Shown: positions 7,538 to 15,959 of the stretch, one piece after another
Position numbering within the stretch: position 1 is the stretch's first letter
How the letters are laid out: each line of letters opens with the position of its first letter
Source of the DNA: Bifidobacterium miconis
GTDB taxonomy: Bacteria > Actinomycetota > Actinomycetes > Actinomycetales > Bifidobacteriaceae
Direction: 5' to 3'
NCBI RefSeq assembly: GCF_019331735.1
Contig: NZ_JAHBBH010000004.1
Coordinates: 80,821 to 144,820, forward strand
Length of the DNA: 64,000 nucleotides
Program-made: the position numbers and the translations under genes
Notes under the pieces: model-generated
The model's input: only the letters and a program-made list of their open reading frames with translations
What the model was told of the DNA's origin: nothing
The model's database searches: none

Positions 7538-8572
7538 ATGACCACGATCCGCGACATCGCGCGCATTGCCGGCGTTTCCATCGCGACGGTGTCCCTCGCA
7601 CTGCGGGACGACCCGCGCATCGCGAACGCCACCGCCAAGCGCATCAAGGACATCGCGCGCGACGAGCACTACGTCGTGGATCTGACCGCACGAAGCCTGC
7701 ACAACAAGCGCAACGGCATCATCGGCATGACCGTGTTCGACATCGACAAGCCGTATCCCGCCAAGGTGGCCAGCGAGGTGGTGGCCGCAGCGAAACGACG
7801 GAATCTGGAAACGCTGATGCACCAGCTGGTCCCGGACGCCACGCCGACCGACAAGTATCTGGCCACATGGAAGGCGGTCAGCCAGCTGTGCGACGGCATC
7901 ATCCTCAACTCGGACAGCGCGCTGCGCAACGGTCTGTACCGTCTCTCGGGCGATACGCCCATGCTGTTGCTCGGAGAGCCGGACGACGAATTCGGACTGG
8001 ACACCGTCACCATCGCGCACGACCGGGAATCCGAACTGGCCATGGGGCATCTGCTGGACATCGGATGCACCGGCATCGTGGTGCTGGGCTCCCCGTACAC
8101 GTCGGAAGAGCAGGCGATCGGTCGGAAAACCCTGCTGGACAAGCGCGCGTATGGCTTCTATCAGGCATGCCGTCATCACCAGGTCGATCCCGACATGATC
8201 CGATTCGTGACATGCGACTGGAGCATGACGGAGGCGCACCGGCAGATGCTGTATCTGCTGGATTCCGGCGAACGATTCGACGGACTGCTGTGCCTCACCG
8301 ACACCATGGCCATGGGCGCGTTGCGAGCATTGAAGGACCGCAATGTCCAAGTCCCCGAAGACATAGCAGTCATGGGACTCGACGGCATCAGGGAGGGCGA
8401 GTTTCTCGTGCCCTCGCTCAGTACCGTGGAGCCGAACTTGCGCGAGCAGGCCGAACAGGCGCTGACGCTGCTCACCGAACGCATCGAGGGAGGGACCGAT
8501 CTGCCGCCAAGGCACGTCGACATCGGGTATCGGCTGATCCAGCGCGAGTCGACGATGCGGCTGCGGAGCTAA
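7538..8572 (+). CDS. LacI-family transcriptional regulator
   Basis: 344 residues. An N-terminal helix-turn-helix (TTIRDIARIAGVSIATVSLALRDDPRIANATAKRIKDIA) is followed by the hinge and a sugar-binding periplasmic-type domain starting near residue 60 (NGIIGMTVFDID). The C-terminal LCLTDTMAMGALRALKDR and VAVMGLDG motifs are typical. The start at 7538 follows AAGGAGAACC; an upstream in-frame ATG at 7514 lacks such a signal and would add residues before the DNA-binding domain. It is divergent from the solute-binding protein gene at 5438-7054 and probably represses it in response to an oligosaccharide. Confidence 0.9.
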   Translation: MTTIRDIARIAGVSIATVSLALRDDPRIANATAKRIKDIARDEHYVVDLTARSLHNKRNGIIGMTVFDIDKPYPAKVASEVVAAAKRRNLETLMHQLVPDATPTDKYLATWKAVSQLCDGIILNSDSALRNGLYRLSGDTPMLLLGEPDDEFGLDTVTIAHDRESELAMGHLLDIGCTGIVVLGSPYTSEEQAIGRKTLLDKRAYGFYQACRHHQVDPDMIRFVTCDWSMTEAHRQMLYLLDSGERFDGLLCLTDTMAMGALRALKDRNVQVPEDIAVMGLDGIREGEFLVPSLSTVEPNLREQAEQALTLLTERIEGGTDLPPRHVDIGYRLIQRESTMRLRS

Positions 8573-8619
8573 ACCGCCCGGAGTCCATCCATTCGCCGCG
8601 CCGCCTGCGCACGCGGCGG

Positions 8620-9615
8620 TCAGCCCGCAATCACCGCATGGAGTCCGGTCATGGCGAACATGGCGATGATGCTGGTGGTGGCGAGGGTGAAGCCGGCGAG
8701 GCGGGCGTTGCCGAGGACACGGTCGGTGAACAGGGTGCAGAACACGGCGGTCGGCGCGAAGCACATGAGCGCGACGGCCTGCCTGGTGACCGGGTCGAGC
8801 GGCAGCAGGAACCACGCGGCCAAGGCGAACAGCACGCCGCACGGCAAGCGCCAGCCGATGACCTGCGCCACGTCGCGCACGTCGTCGCGCGTGGCGGGCA
8901 GTTCCATGAGCATGCCGACCATGAGCATCGAGCAGAACGGGTTCGCATCCGCGACCGGCGCGAGCACGCTGGGCACGATCCCCGGGATCGGCAGGTCGAA
9001 CAATACGACCAGGGTCATGATCATGTACATGTCGAACGGGCCGGACTTGAGGAAGCCGAGCGCTATCGTGCGCAGTCGTTCGCGCAGCGCCCGCCCGCGG
9101 TCGGCCGCGTTCGGCGGCCTGAGGCGGCCGACCGGCCCGTCCGTCTCCTGCTCGGTCAGGGGCCGGGACGGGTCGATCCTCAGCAGGGTCGTGGTCATCA
9201 CGTTGCCGCCGGCGGTGGTCATGACCGCGTTGCCGATGTCCATCATCGCGCCAATCACGATCGCGCCGCTCCCGTAGAACGCCTGCAGGAGCGGGAAGCA
9301 GAAGTTGCCGATGTTGTACCCGGACGTGTTGAGCATCAGGAACGCGCGCTCCGCGACCGGCCGGCGGCGTGTGGCCCAGTATACGAACGGGACCGGCACG
9401 AACGCCGCCAGGAACCCGAAAAGCGTGACCCACAGCAGGCTCGCGCTGTGAGGATTCTCGGCGAACGAGACCACGATCGCCGCCGGCAGCGTCACGTCGA
9501 AGACGACGACCTGCATGATGCGGTAGTCGCGCGGCTTGAACAGGCCGCAGCGCTTGAGCGCATAGCCGAACAGGATAATCAACAAAAACGTCGCCGGCTT
9601 GAGCAGCTGACCCAT
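8620..9615 (-). CDS. AEC-family (auxin efflux carrier-like) transporter
   Basis: 331 residues with about ten hydrophobic segments, opening with LLKPATFLLIILFGYALKR and containing the AEC pattern NTSGYNIGNFCFPLLQAFYG near residue 95. Members export or import small organic acids and similar anions; the substrate here is unknown. A charged cytoplasmic loop occupies about residues 150-185. The ATG at 9615 has GAGGGAGACGTG upstream; a GTG one codon earlier is possible. It is divergent from the LacI gene at 9720 with a shared operator between them, so it may export or take up a product linked to that regulator's sugar. Confidence 0.8.
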   Translation of the reverse strand: MGQLLKPATFLLIILFGYALKRCGLFKPRDYRIMQVVVFDVTLPAAIVVSFAENPHSASLLWVTLFGFLAAFVPVPFVYWATRRRPVAERAFLMLNTSGYNIGNFCFPLLQAFYGSGAIVIGAMMDIGNAVMTTAGGNVMTTTLLRIDPSRPLTEQETDGPVGRLRPPNAADRGRALRERLRTIALGFLKSGPFDMYMIMTLVVLFDLPIPGIVPSVLAPVADANPFCSMLMVGMLMELPATRDDVRDVAQVIGWRLPCGVLFALAAWFLLPLDPVTRQAVALMCFAPTAVFCTLFTDRVLGNARLAGFTLATTSIIAMFAMTGLHAVIAG

Positions 9616-9645
9616 CACGTCTCCCTCGTTGGTTCCAATACGAAG

Positions 9646-9659
9646 GTTTAACCTTAAAC
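9646..9659. promoter_or_regulatory. LacI-type operator between divergent AEC and LacI genes
   Basis: GTTTAACCTTAAAC has perfect GTTTAA/TTAAAC arms about two bases apart. It sits in the 104-base divergent region, 31 bases before the AEC start and 61 before the LacI start, so one site can control both. The arms recall the operator in front of the GH39 gene. Confidence 0.6.
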
Positions 9660-9719
9660 TAATACCGATTATGGCACCGCACCCAGACGCGACACGCCAA
9701 TCGGCAACCGCTTTCTAAG

Positions 9720-10886
9720 ATGGGATCCATGCAGTCCAGCCAGAACGGCGTCGATGCCGCCGCGCCAACCACTACCGAACCAGCCGATCCGAACCACGTC
9801 GTCACGCTGGCCGACGTGGCGCGCGCGACCGGCTTCTCGCAGATGACCGTATCAAACGCACTGCGCGACCGCCCCAAAGTCAGCGAGGCGAATCGGCGGA
9901 AAATCAAGGAAATCGCGCAACGCATGGGCTACCAGGCCAACGCGGCGGCGACGATGCTGCGCAACCGGCGCAGCGGCATCATCCAAATCGTCATCGACGA
10001 CTTCGAAGTGCCGTTCCACGCAAGCCTCGCCAAATATCTCGCGCAGGAGGCGACCGCGCGCGGCTATCAGGTGGCCGTCCGCCAATCGGAACGCTCCGGC
10101 AGCGCGGAAATGCGCGTGCTGAAAACCGAACGCGGACTGATCTACGACGGCGTCATCCTCGACGCGCCAAACATCACCGAATCGCAGGTGCTCGCCCACG
10201 CGCACGGCCGGCCGGCGCTCGTGATCGGCGACTGCGCCGATTTCTCCGCCGTCGACTCGATGGACACCGCGTGCGCGCCCGGCGCGGCGGACGCGGCGGA
10301 ACATCTGTGGGAACGGGGCTGCCGCGAATGCTACGTGCTCGGCGCGCCAGCGCATTGGCCGACGGACGAGACGGCACACCGCACGGGATTCGGCCCGCGC
10401 CGGTTCGCCGCGATCGTCGACGCGCTCGCAGGGCACGGCGTGCGCATCGACGACGATCACCGCATCCCCTGCGACTGGACGTTGGAAGGCGGGCATGCCG
10501 CGGCGGCACGGCTTGCGGCGCGACTGCGCGAAGCGCATGCCGTCCCCGTCGCCGGCGACGGCTCCGTTCAAACCGCGACGGCAACCTCCCCCATCGGCAT
10601 ACTGTGCCTGACCGACACGGTCGCGCTCGGCGCGCTGCGAGCGTTCGCGGAGTGCGGCGTGCGCGTGCCGGACGACGTGCGCGTCATCGGCTTCGACGGA
10701 CTGGCGATCGGCGAGTACGCCGTTCCGTCGCTCAGCACGGTCGCCATGGACGTGCCGGCGATGGCCGCAACCGTCGTCGCAAGACTGGCCGCGGCCATCG
10801 AAGCGCAATCGTCCGGCGCTCCTCTGCCCGACGCGATGCACGAGACGATCCCGTACCGTCTCGTCGCGCGCGAGTCGTCGCGCTGA
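9720..10886 (+). CDS. LacI-family transcriptional regulator
   Basis: 388 residues. The DNA-binding domain (VTLADVARATGFSQMTVSNALRDRPKVSEANRRKIKEIA) begins unusually late, near residue 28, after a Thr/Pro/Ala-rich leader. The effector domain starts near residue 85 (SGIIQIVIDDFEVPF) and ends with LTDTVALGALRAFAECGVRVP and VIGFDG. No good ribosome binding site precedes 9720; an ATG at 9729 is the alternative, and a leaderless transcript is possible. The best candidate targets are the AEC gene across the divergent region and, by operator similarity, the GH39 gene. Confidence 0.87.
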   Translation: MGSMQSSQNGVDAAAPTTTEPADPNHVVTLADVARATGFSQMTVSNALRDRPKVSEANRRKIKEIAQRMGYQANAAATMLRNRRSGIIQIVIDDFEVPFHASLAKYLAQEATARGYQVAVRQSERSGSAEMRVLKTERGLIYDGVILDAPNITESQVLAHAHGRPALVIGDCADFSAVDSMDTACAPGAADAAEHLWERGCRECYVLGAPAHWPTDETAHRTGFGPRRFAAIVDALAGHGVRIDDDHRIPCDWTLEGGHAAAARLAARLREAHAVPVAGDGSVQTATATSPIGILCLTDTVALGALRAFAECGVRVPDDVRVIGFDGLAIGEYAVPSLSTVAMDVPAMAATVVARLAAAIEAQSSGAPLPDAMHETIPYRLVARESSR

Positions 10887-10914
10887 ACGGCTCGGCGCGA
10901 CCGGGCAATACGAC

Positions 10915-10949
10915 GATGGTCCGCTCCGGACAAACCGAAGCGGACCATC
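10915..10949. terminator. Hairpin between convergent genes
   Basis: An 11-base stem (GATGGTCCGCT at 10915-10925 with AGCGGACCATC at 10939-10949) and a 13-base loop lie between the LacI gene and the convergent unknown gene. There is no clear T-run, so terminator function on both sides is inferred from position. Confidence 0.5.
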
Positions 10950-10978
10950 ACACGCAAATCACCTCATCAGCACACGGA

Positions 10979-12223
10979 TCAGTCGCCGTTGGAAGCGGAC
11001 GCGGACTCGTCGCCCTGCTCGCCGCGCTTCTGGTCGAAGACCTGACGCATGTACGGACCGAACGCCTCGACGATGTGCGCCGCGCCGATCAGATCGTCGT
11101 GCAGCTTCTCGTCGCCGGGCGTCTCGCAGTGGGAGCCGACCGGCTTGTCGTCTTCGAATTCGACGACGATGCGGCCGAGCGGCAGCGTGTTCTGCGGCGG
11201 TTCGGGGCGGTTCGTGAACGCGTAGCGGCGATAGATGCTGCCGTTCTCCTTCGACTTGGGCAGCACATCGTACAGCTGGGAGACGAACGCGAGCAGCGCG
11301 CCGCAGTTGTCGACGTTGTCGGTGATGAACGACGACAGCGAGAACTCGAGCTTCGTCTTGCCGTCCTCGCCCGGCTCGTCGACGTTGATTTTCGCGACCG
11401 CACCGGGATCGTCGACGGTCGCGTTCACGTCGTAGGCGTAGAAGTAGCCGAACACCTTCGATTCGCGGTTCGTGTCCGACGTGCCGGTCGACTGGGCGTT
11501 GCCCGTCGCGGCACCGGACTCGGATTCGTCGCTGATGGCGGCCATGTCGGCGGCGATCGAGGCGATGTCGGTGATCGCGTCGGCGGACGGCTGCGTTTCG
11601 GATTCGGCCGCCGCCGCGTTGGACTGCGCCTGCGCTACGTTGGCGGCGTTGCGCTCGACCTCCTCGAGCTGCTTGAACAGCTGCGGCAGATGCTCGGTCA
11701 CGCCGGCGACGAGACGCTGGGCGCCGACCAGCACTTCGTTCTTGAGCTGGTTGTTGATCGCGCAGCGGTGGGAGATGGTCACGCCTTCCTCGCTCGCGCC
11801 GAATTCGGCGGTGAAACGGGCGATCGGCATGACGCCCTTGGGCAGTTCCTCCGTGCAGGAGAAGGCATAGCGGCGGAACGTGATGTCCTTCGCGTGCTCG
11901 TCCTCGTGTTCGGCGAGCGCCTGCCCGAGCAGCTTGACGTCGGCGAGCAGCAGCTGGCGGTTCTCCGGGTGCTGCCTGACGAGATCGGCGGCGTGGATGC
12001 TGATCTCGCGCTCGTTGCCCTCCGGCTGATCGAGCGACACCCAGATCAGCTGGTCGGAGTCCTGGGGATCCTTGTCCGCGTCGAACGCGTAGAACCAACC
12101 GATGATGCGCGGCTTGTTGTCCTGATCATCCTCCGCGCCTGCGTTCGCGGCATCGGCGTCATGCACGATGCGCTCCGCCTCCGCCACTGCATCGTCGGCG
12201 TTCATCTTGTCTTCGTTGGCCAT
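10979..12223 (-). CDS. Uncharacterised protein with two copies of one domain
   Basis: 414 residues, no signal peptide or membrane segment, acidic. I do not recognise a named family. Two segments of about 100 residues are similar: residues 40-140 (GWFYAFD, FRRYAFS, LPKGVMPIARFTAEF) and residues 238-336 (GYFYAYD, YRRYAFT, LPLGRIVVEF). They are joined by an Ala/Ser/Glu-rich linker around residues 170-235 that includes a probable coiled-coil stretch (LPQLFKQLEEVERNAANVAQAQ). The start at 12223 follows AAAGGACCATC; the open frame upstream runs through an intergenic repeat and is not coding. It is convergent with the LacI gene and downstream of a large inverted repeat. Confidence 0.75.
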   Translation of the reverse strand: MANEDKMNADDAVAEAERIVHDADAANAGAEDDQDNKPRIIGWFYAFDADKDPQDSDQLIWVSLDQPEGNEREISIHAADLVRQHPENRQLLLADVKLLGQALAEHEDEHAKDITFRRYAFSCTEELPKGVMPIARFTAEFGASEEGVTISHRCAINNQLKNEVLVGAQRLVAGVTEHLPQLFKQLEEVERNAANVAQAQSNAAAAESETQPSADAITDIASIAADMAAISDESESGAATGNAQSTGTSDTNRESKVFGYFYAYDVNATVDDPGAVAKINVDEPGEDGKTKLEFSLSSFITDNVDNCGALLAFVSQLYDVLPKSKENGSIYRRYAFTNRPEPPQNTLPLGRIVVEFEDDKPVGSHCETPGDEKLHDDLIGAAHIVEAFGPYMRQVFDQKRGEQGDESASASNGD

Positions 12224-12325
12224 GATGGTCCTTTCTGGTCGTGTACCGTGTCCCAGCCTACGCCATCGCCCACCGTTCGGCCTGTCGCATACCGATGTTG
12301 CGATGTGCAGGCGATCATGGAACAC

Positions 12326-12530
12326 AGTTCGACGATCGAGAGGCTGATTTTTACCTTTGCCGAGGTCGGTTTGACGATCGAGAGGCTGCCCCTTCCCGAA
12401 CTCAATCCGGAACATGCCGCATTCGGCCTTGTTTCGGCCCGGGCAGGCGCGGCCATGGCATGGGCCATAGCCTCTCGATCGTCGAACTGACCTCGGCAGA
12501 ACCCGGATTTAGCCTCTCGATCGTCAAACT
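12326..12530. repeat. Large inverted repeat built of four GACGATCGAGAGGCT motifs
   Basis: Two direct copies (12326-12345 and 12368-12387) face two inverted copies (12469-12488 and 12511-12530). Copies within each arm are 42 bases apart, and the intervening TGCCGAGGTC is also shared, so the arms are about 62 bases each with an 81-base spacer. This accounts for most of the 390-base gap between the unknown protein gene and proS. It looks like a miniature repeat element or a multi-site dyad; no transposase is associated. Confidence 0.7.
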
Positions 12531-12553
12531 CGGTAGCCATCTCCCCATGAACG

Positions 12554-12583
12554 GGAAAGCCCCTCCCGAGGGAGGGGCTTTCC
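12554..12583 (-). terminator. Terminator of proS
   Basis: A 14-base perfect stem (GGAAAGCCCCTCCC at 12554-12567 with its complement at 12570-12583) separated by two bases lies 30 bases beyond the proS stop codon. The T-run is short. Confidence 0.65.
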
Positions 12584-12613
12584 TGCGATGGCATGCGATG
12601 GCGCAGACGACGG

Positions 12614-14419
12614 TCAGGCCAGACGGTCGACGATTGCGGCGACGGCGTCCTCGACCGGGACGGCGACGGAGTTGTCGCCGTTGCGGTCGCGCACCTCGAT
12701 CGTGCCGTTGTTGACCGTGTCGCGGCCGGCGACGGCGATCAGCGGCACGCCGATGAGCTCGGCGTCCTTGAACTTGACGCCCGGAGAGACCTTCTTGCGA
12801 TCGTCGTAGATGACCTCGACGCCGCGCGCCTCAAGGTCGGCGACCAGCTTTTCGGCGGCCTCGAACGCGGCCTCGTCCTTGCCGGTGGCCACGACGTGCA
12901 CCTGCGCGGGGGCGATCACGGCCGGCCATGCGAGGCCCTTCTCGTCGTGATGCGTTTCGGCGATGCACGCGAGCACGCGGGAGACGCCGATGCCGTAGCA
13001 GCCCATCCACACCGGCACGGCCTTGCCGTTCTGGTCGAGTACCTTGAGGTCGAGCGCCTTGGAGTACTTGAGGCCGAGCTGGAACACCTGGCCGATTTCC
13101 ACGCCGCGCTCGAAGCTCAACGGGCCGGAGCCGTCCGGGCTCATGTCGCCGTGGCGGACCTCGACGGCCTCCACCACGCCGTCGGCCTGGAAATCACGGC
13201 CGTAGACGAGGTTGTAGTAGTCGACCTCGTGCTCGTCGGCGCCGGTGAACCATGCGGAACCCTTGACGACGTGCGCGTCCACGAGGTAGCGCAGCGATTC
13301 CTTGACGCCGGCGGCCGGGCCTTGCGGACCGAGCACCATCGGGCCGATGTATCCCGGCACGAGTTCCGGATGCTTCTTGAGGTCCTCTTCGGTGGCTTCC
13401 TCCAGTTCGGCCGGAGCGAACTGCGCTTCGAGACGCTTCATGTCGACCGTGCGGTCGCCGGGCACGCCCACGACGATGAGCTCGCGCCACGGTTCGTCGT
13501 GATCCGCGTCCTCCGGATGCTTGACGGCGATGACCACGTTCTTGAGGATGTCCGAAGCCTCCCAGGAACGGCCATCGGCACGCGGATGATCGGCGTTGGC
13601 GCGTTCGATCATCTTGTCGATGGTCTTCGCGTCCGGCGTCGCCTCCTTGGTGGCGGCCGGGGTGTTCGTGGCGTCGATTTCGGGCAGTTCGGGTGTGTGC
13701 AGCGCCTCGACGTTCCACGCCTTGCCGGACGGGGCGAGCGCGAACGTGTCCTCGCCGATCGGCATCGGGGCGAGGAACTCCTCGGACGCGGAGCCGCCCA
13801 TCGGGCCGGACATCGCGAACACCGGCACGTACTTGAGGCCGATGCGCTGGAACACGCGTTCGTACGCGCCGCGCTCGTCCATGTACGCCTTGCGCATGCC
13901 CTCCTCGTCCACGTTGAACGAGTAGGCGTCCTTCATCACGAACTCGCGGCCGCGGATCAGGCCCGCGCGCGGGCGGAATTCGTCGCGATACTTGGTTTGG
14001 ATCTGGTACAGCACCACCGGCAGATCCTTGTACGACGAGTACATGTCCTTGACGAGCAGCGTGAACATCTCCTCGTGCGTCGGCGCGAGCAGGTAGTCAG
14101 CCTGGTGACGGTCCTTGAGACGGAAGATGTTGTCGCCGTACTCCTCCCAACGGTGGGTGGCCTCATACGGTTCGCGCGGCAGCAGCGCCGGGAAGTGCAC
14201 CTCCTGCGCGCCGATGCCGTCCATCTCCTCGCGGATGATCTCCTCGATCTTGTTCAGGACGCGCAGGCCAAGCGGCAGCCAGGTCCAGATGCCGGGCGCA
14301 GCCTTGCGGATGTATCCGGCACGCTGCAGCAGTTTCGCGGAATCGACGTCCGCGTCGGCGGGGTCCTCGCGCAGGGTGCGCAGGAACAGGGTAGACATAC
14401 GAAGTGCTTTGGAACTCAT
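12614..14419 (-). CDS. proS: Prolyl-tRNA synthetase
   Basis: 601 residues, full length for the bacterial type with an editing insert. Class II motifs are present: motif 1 around [17 protein letters not shown] (residues 35-51), motif 2 in [21 protein letters not shown] near residue 140, and motif 3 in [14 protein letters not shown] near residue 465. The insertion/editing domain is about residues 220-400, and the C-terminal anticodon-binding domain follows ([19 protein letters not shown]). It charges tRNA-Pro in the cytoplasm. The start is uncertain among three in-frame ATG codons (14437, 14419, 14398); 14419 gives the N-terminus [18 protein letters not shown] that I associate with bifidobacterial ProS. 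Monocistronic. Confidence 0.95.
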   Translation of the reverse strand: MSSKALRMSTLFLRTLREDPADADVDSAKLLQRAGYIRKAAPGIWTWLPLGLRVLNKIEEIIREEMDGIGAQEVHFPALLPREPYEATHRWEEYGDNIFRLKDRHQADYLLAPTHEEMFTLLVKDMYSSYKDLPVVLYQIQTKYRDEFRPRAGLIRGREFVMKDAYSFNVDEEGMRKAYMDERGAYERVFQRIGLKYVPVFAMSGPMGGSASEEFLAPMPIGEDTFALAPSGKAWNVEALHTPELPEIDATNTPAATKEATPDAKTIDKMIERANADHPRADGRSWEASDILKNVVIAVKHPEDADHDEPWRELIVVGVPGDRTVDMKRLEAQFAPAELEEATEEDLKKHPELVPGYIGPMVLGPQGPAAGVKESLRYLVDAHVVKGSAWFTGADEHEVDYYNLVYGRDFQADGVVEAVEVRHGDMSPDGSGPLSFERGVEIGQVFQLGLKYSKALDLKVLDQNGKAVPVWMGCYGIGVSRVLACIAETHHDEKGLAWPAVIAPAQVHVVATGKDEAAFEAAEKLVADLEARGVEVIYDDRKKVSPGVKFKDAELIGVPLIAVAGRDTVNNGTIEVRDRNGDNSVAVPVEDAVAAIVDRLA

Positions 14420-14573
14420 GCGTTCCAAGGTACTCAATCAAGGGGACGTTGCCCATGGCGGACGAAGCGTGTCGCTAGACCGAACATATCACCAATAAGG
14501 AAACGGTTACAACAGTAAAAGCGCAATATACCGGAGTATTTCGTACATCGTTTGACTTATTATACCGACTGTA

Positions 14574-14589
14574 TTGGAAACGATTCCAA
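14574..14589 (+). promoter_or_regulatory. LacI-type operator upstream of the MFS gene
   Basis: TTGGAAACGATTCCAA has perfect TTGGAA/TTCCAA arms. A TTGACT hexamer lies at 14552-14557. The site is nearly identical to TTGGAAACGCTTCCC at 20024-20038, upstream of the LacI-GH1-aldehyde dehydrogenase operon. Confidence 0.7.
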
Positions 14590-14684
14590 AATGCAGTATC
14601 ACGTGACCAATACCAAAGACATCACAACAGCATCCCAAAAACCACAACAAATACAACATCAGATCAGACAGATCAGAAGGAACC

Positions 14685-15872
14685 ATGAAGAAAAGTCTGC
14701 TTGCGCTGGCCGCCGGCTCGTTCATCCTCGGCGCCGCGGAATTCGTGATGATGGGTATCCTGCCGCAGGCCGCGGCCGCGACGAACGTCGACATCCCCAC
14801 CGCCGGCCACTATATCTCCTCGTACGCGCTCGGCGTGTGCTTCGGCACGTTCATGCTGGTCTTCGGCCGCAAAACGCCGCCGAAGAAGCTCATCATCCTG
14901 TTCATGATCATCGCGTTCGTCGGCAACGCGCTGTCCGCATGCGCGCTCAACGCGCCCATGCTGCTCGTCACGCGGTTCATCGCCGGCCTGCCGCACGGCG
15001 CGTTCTTCGGCACGGCCACGGTCGTCGCGAAGGAACTTGCCGACCCCGGCAAGGAAGCGCAGTCCGTGTCGATGATGGTCGCCGGCCAGACCGTTGCGAA
15101 CATGCTCGGTGTGCCGGCCGGAACGCTTATGGCCGAATTCCTCTCGTGGCGCCTCACGTTCGCGTTCCTTGCCGCGTGGGCCGTGATGACGGTCGTGCTC
15201 GTGGCCGCATGGGTGCCGCAGGTCGCGCCGATCAAGGACGCCGGCATCCGCGGCCAGTTCCGTTTCCTCACCAAGATCGGCCCGTGGCTGATCATCGCGG
15301 CGATCTTCACCGGCAACGCCGGCGTGTTCTGCTGGTGGAGCTACGTCTCGCCGTGGCTGCAGAAGACCGGCGGCTGGCAGTCCGAGCTCGTGCCGCTGTT
15401 CATGATGCTCGCCGGATTCGGCATGGTCGTCGGCGGTCTGATCGGCGGCTGGGTCACCGATCATTGGCGTCACGCCGGCACCGCCTCGCTCGGCCAGACG
15501 ATCTCGTGCATCGGACTGCTGATGGTGCTCCTCTTGCCCGGCAACCACGCGACGACCACGATGCTCACGTTCTGGATCGCGTTCGGTTTGTTCTTCGTCA
15601 ACGCGCCGCAGCTGCTGCTCATGGCCGAGGCCGGTCAGGGCGGCGGCGAGCTGATCGCCGGCGCGGCCGCACAGGTCGCGTTCAATTTCGGCAATGCGGT
15701 CGGCTCGGCGGTCGGCGGCATGACGCTCAACGCGTTCGCCATGGACTACCGGTTCACCGGTCTAGCCGGACTGCCGCTGAGCATCCTCGGCGTCGCGCTG
15801 CTCGCGCTCTATTCATGGAAGTACGAGACGGACACCGACGCGCTGGAGCGCATGCGCGCGGTTCAGGTGTGA
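14685..15872 (+). CDS. MFS transporter, sugar-efflux/AraJ-like
   Basis: 395 residues with 12 predicted membrane segments. The N-terminus (LLALAAGSFILGAAEFVMMGILP) and the RFIAGLPHGAFFGTATVVAKELA segment near residue 100 fit the AraJ/YdhP drug:H+ antiporter-1 group, which exports sugars or drugs. The start follows AGAAGGAACC. It is convergent with the aldehyde dehydrogenase gene and shares an operator with the LacI-GH1 operon, so it may move a glucoside or its aglycone. The substrate cannot be told from sequence. Confidence 0.85.
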   Translation: MKKSLLALAAGSFILGAAEFVMMGILPQAAAATNVDIPTAGHYISSYALGVCFGTFMLVFGRKTPPKKLIILFMIIAFVGNALSACALNAPMLLVTRFIAGLPHGAFFGTATVVAKELADPGKEAQSVSMMVAGQTVANMLGVPAGTLMAEFLSWRLTFAFLAAWAVMTVVLVAAWVPQVAPIKDAGIRGQFRFLTKIGPWLIIAAIFTGNAGVFCWWSYVSPWLQKTGGWQSELVPLFMMLAGFGMVVGGLIGGWVTDHWRHAGTASLGQTISCIGLLMVLLLPGNHATTTMLTFWIAFGLFFVNAPQLLLMAEAGQGGGELIAGAAAQVAFNFGNAVGSAVGGMTLNAFAMDYRFTGLAGLPLSILGVALLALYSWKYETDTDALERMRAVQV

Positions 15873-15902
15873 CGATGGCCTGACGACGGCATGATGCGGA
15901 TA

Positions 15903-15953
15903 ATGCGACGGGGGTCGTGACGTGTGATCATCACGTCACGACCCCCGTCGCAT
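15903..15953. terminator. Strong bidirectional hairpin between MFS and aldehyde dehydrogenase genes
   Basis: A perfect 22-base stem (15903-15924 with 15932-15953) and a 7-base loop TGATCAT lie between two convergent genes. It reaches to within seven bases of the aldehyde dehydrogenase stop codon. Confidence 0.8.
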
Positions 15954-15959
15954 TCCGCG

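Noticed and set aside
7441..9651. Long plus-strand open frame of 736 codons, and the 650-codon minus-strand frame over the same region
   Set aside because: Cover parts of two real genes (LacI and AEC transporter) in wrong frames; Arg/His-rich low-complexity translation.
10271..12490. Plus-strand open frame of 739 codons
   Set aside because: Overlaps a LacI gene in another frame and the duplicated-domain gene in antisense; no start signal or domain.
12326..12530. Possible CRISPR array
   Set aside because: Only four units, two in each orientation, with similar rather than unique spacers and no cas genes.
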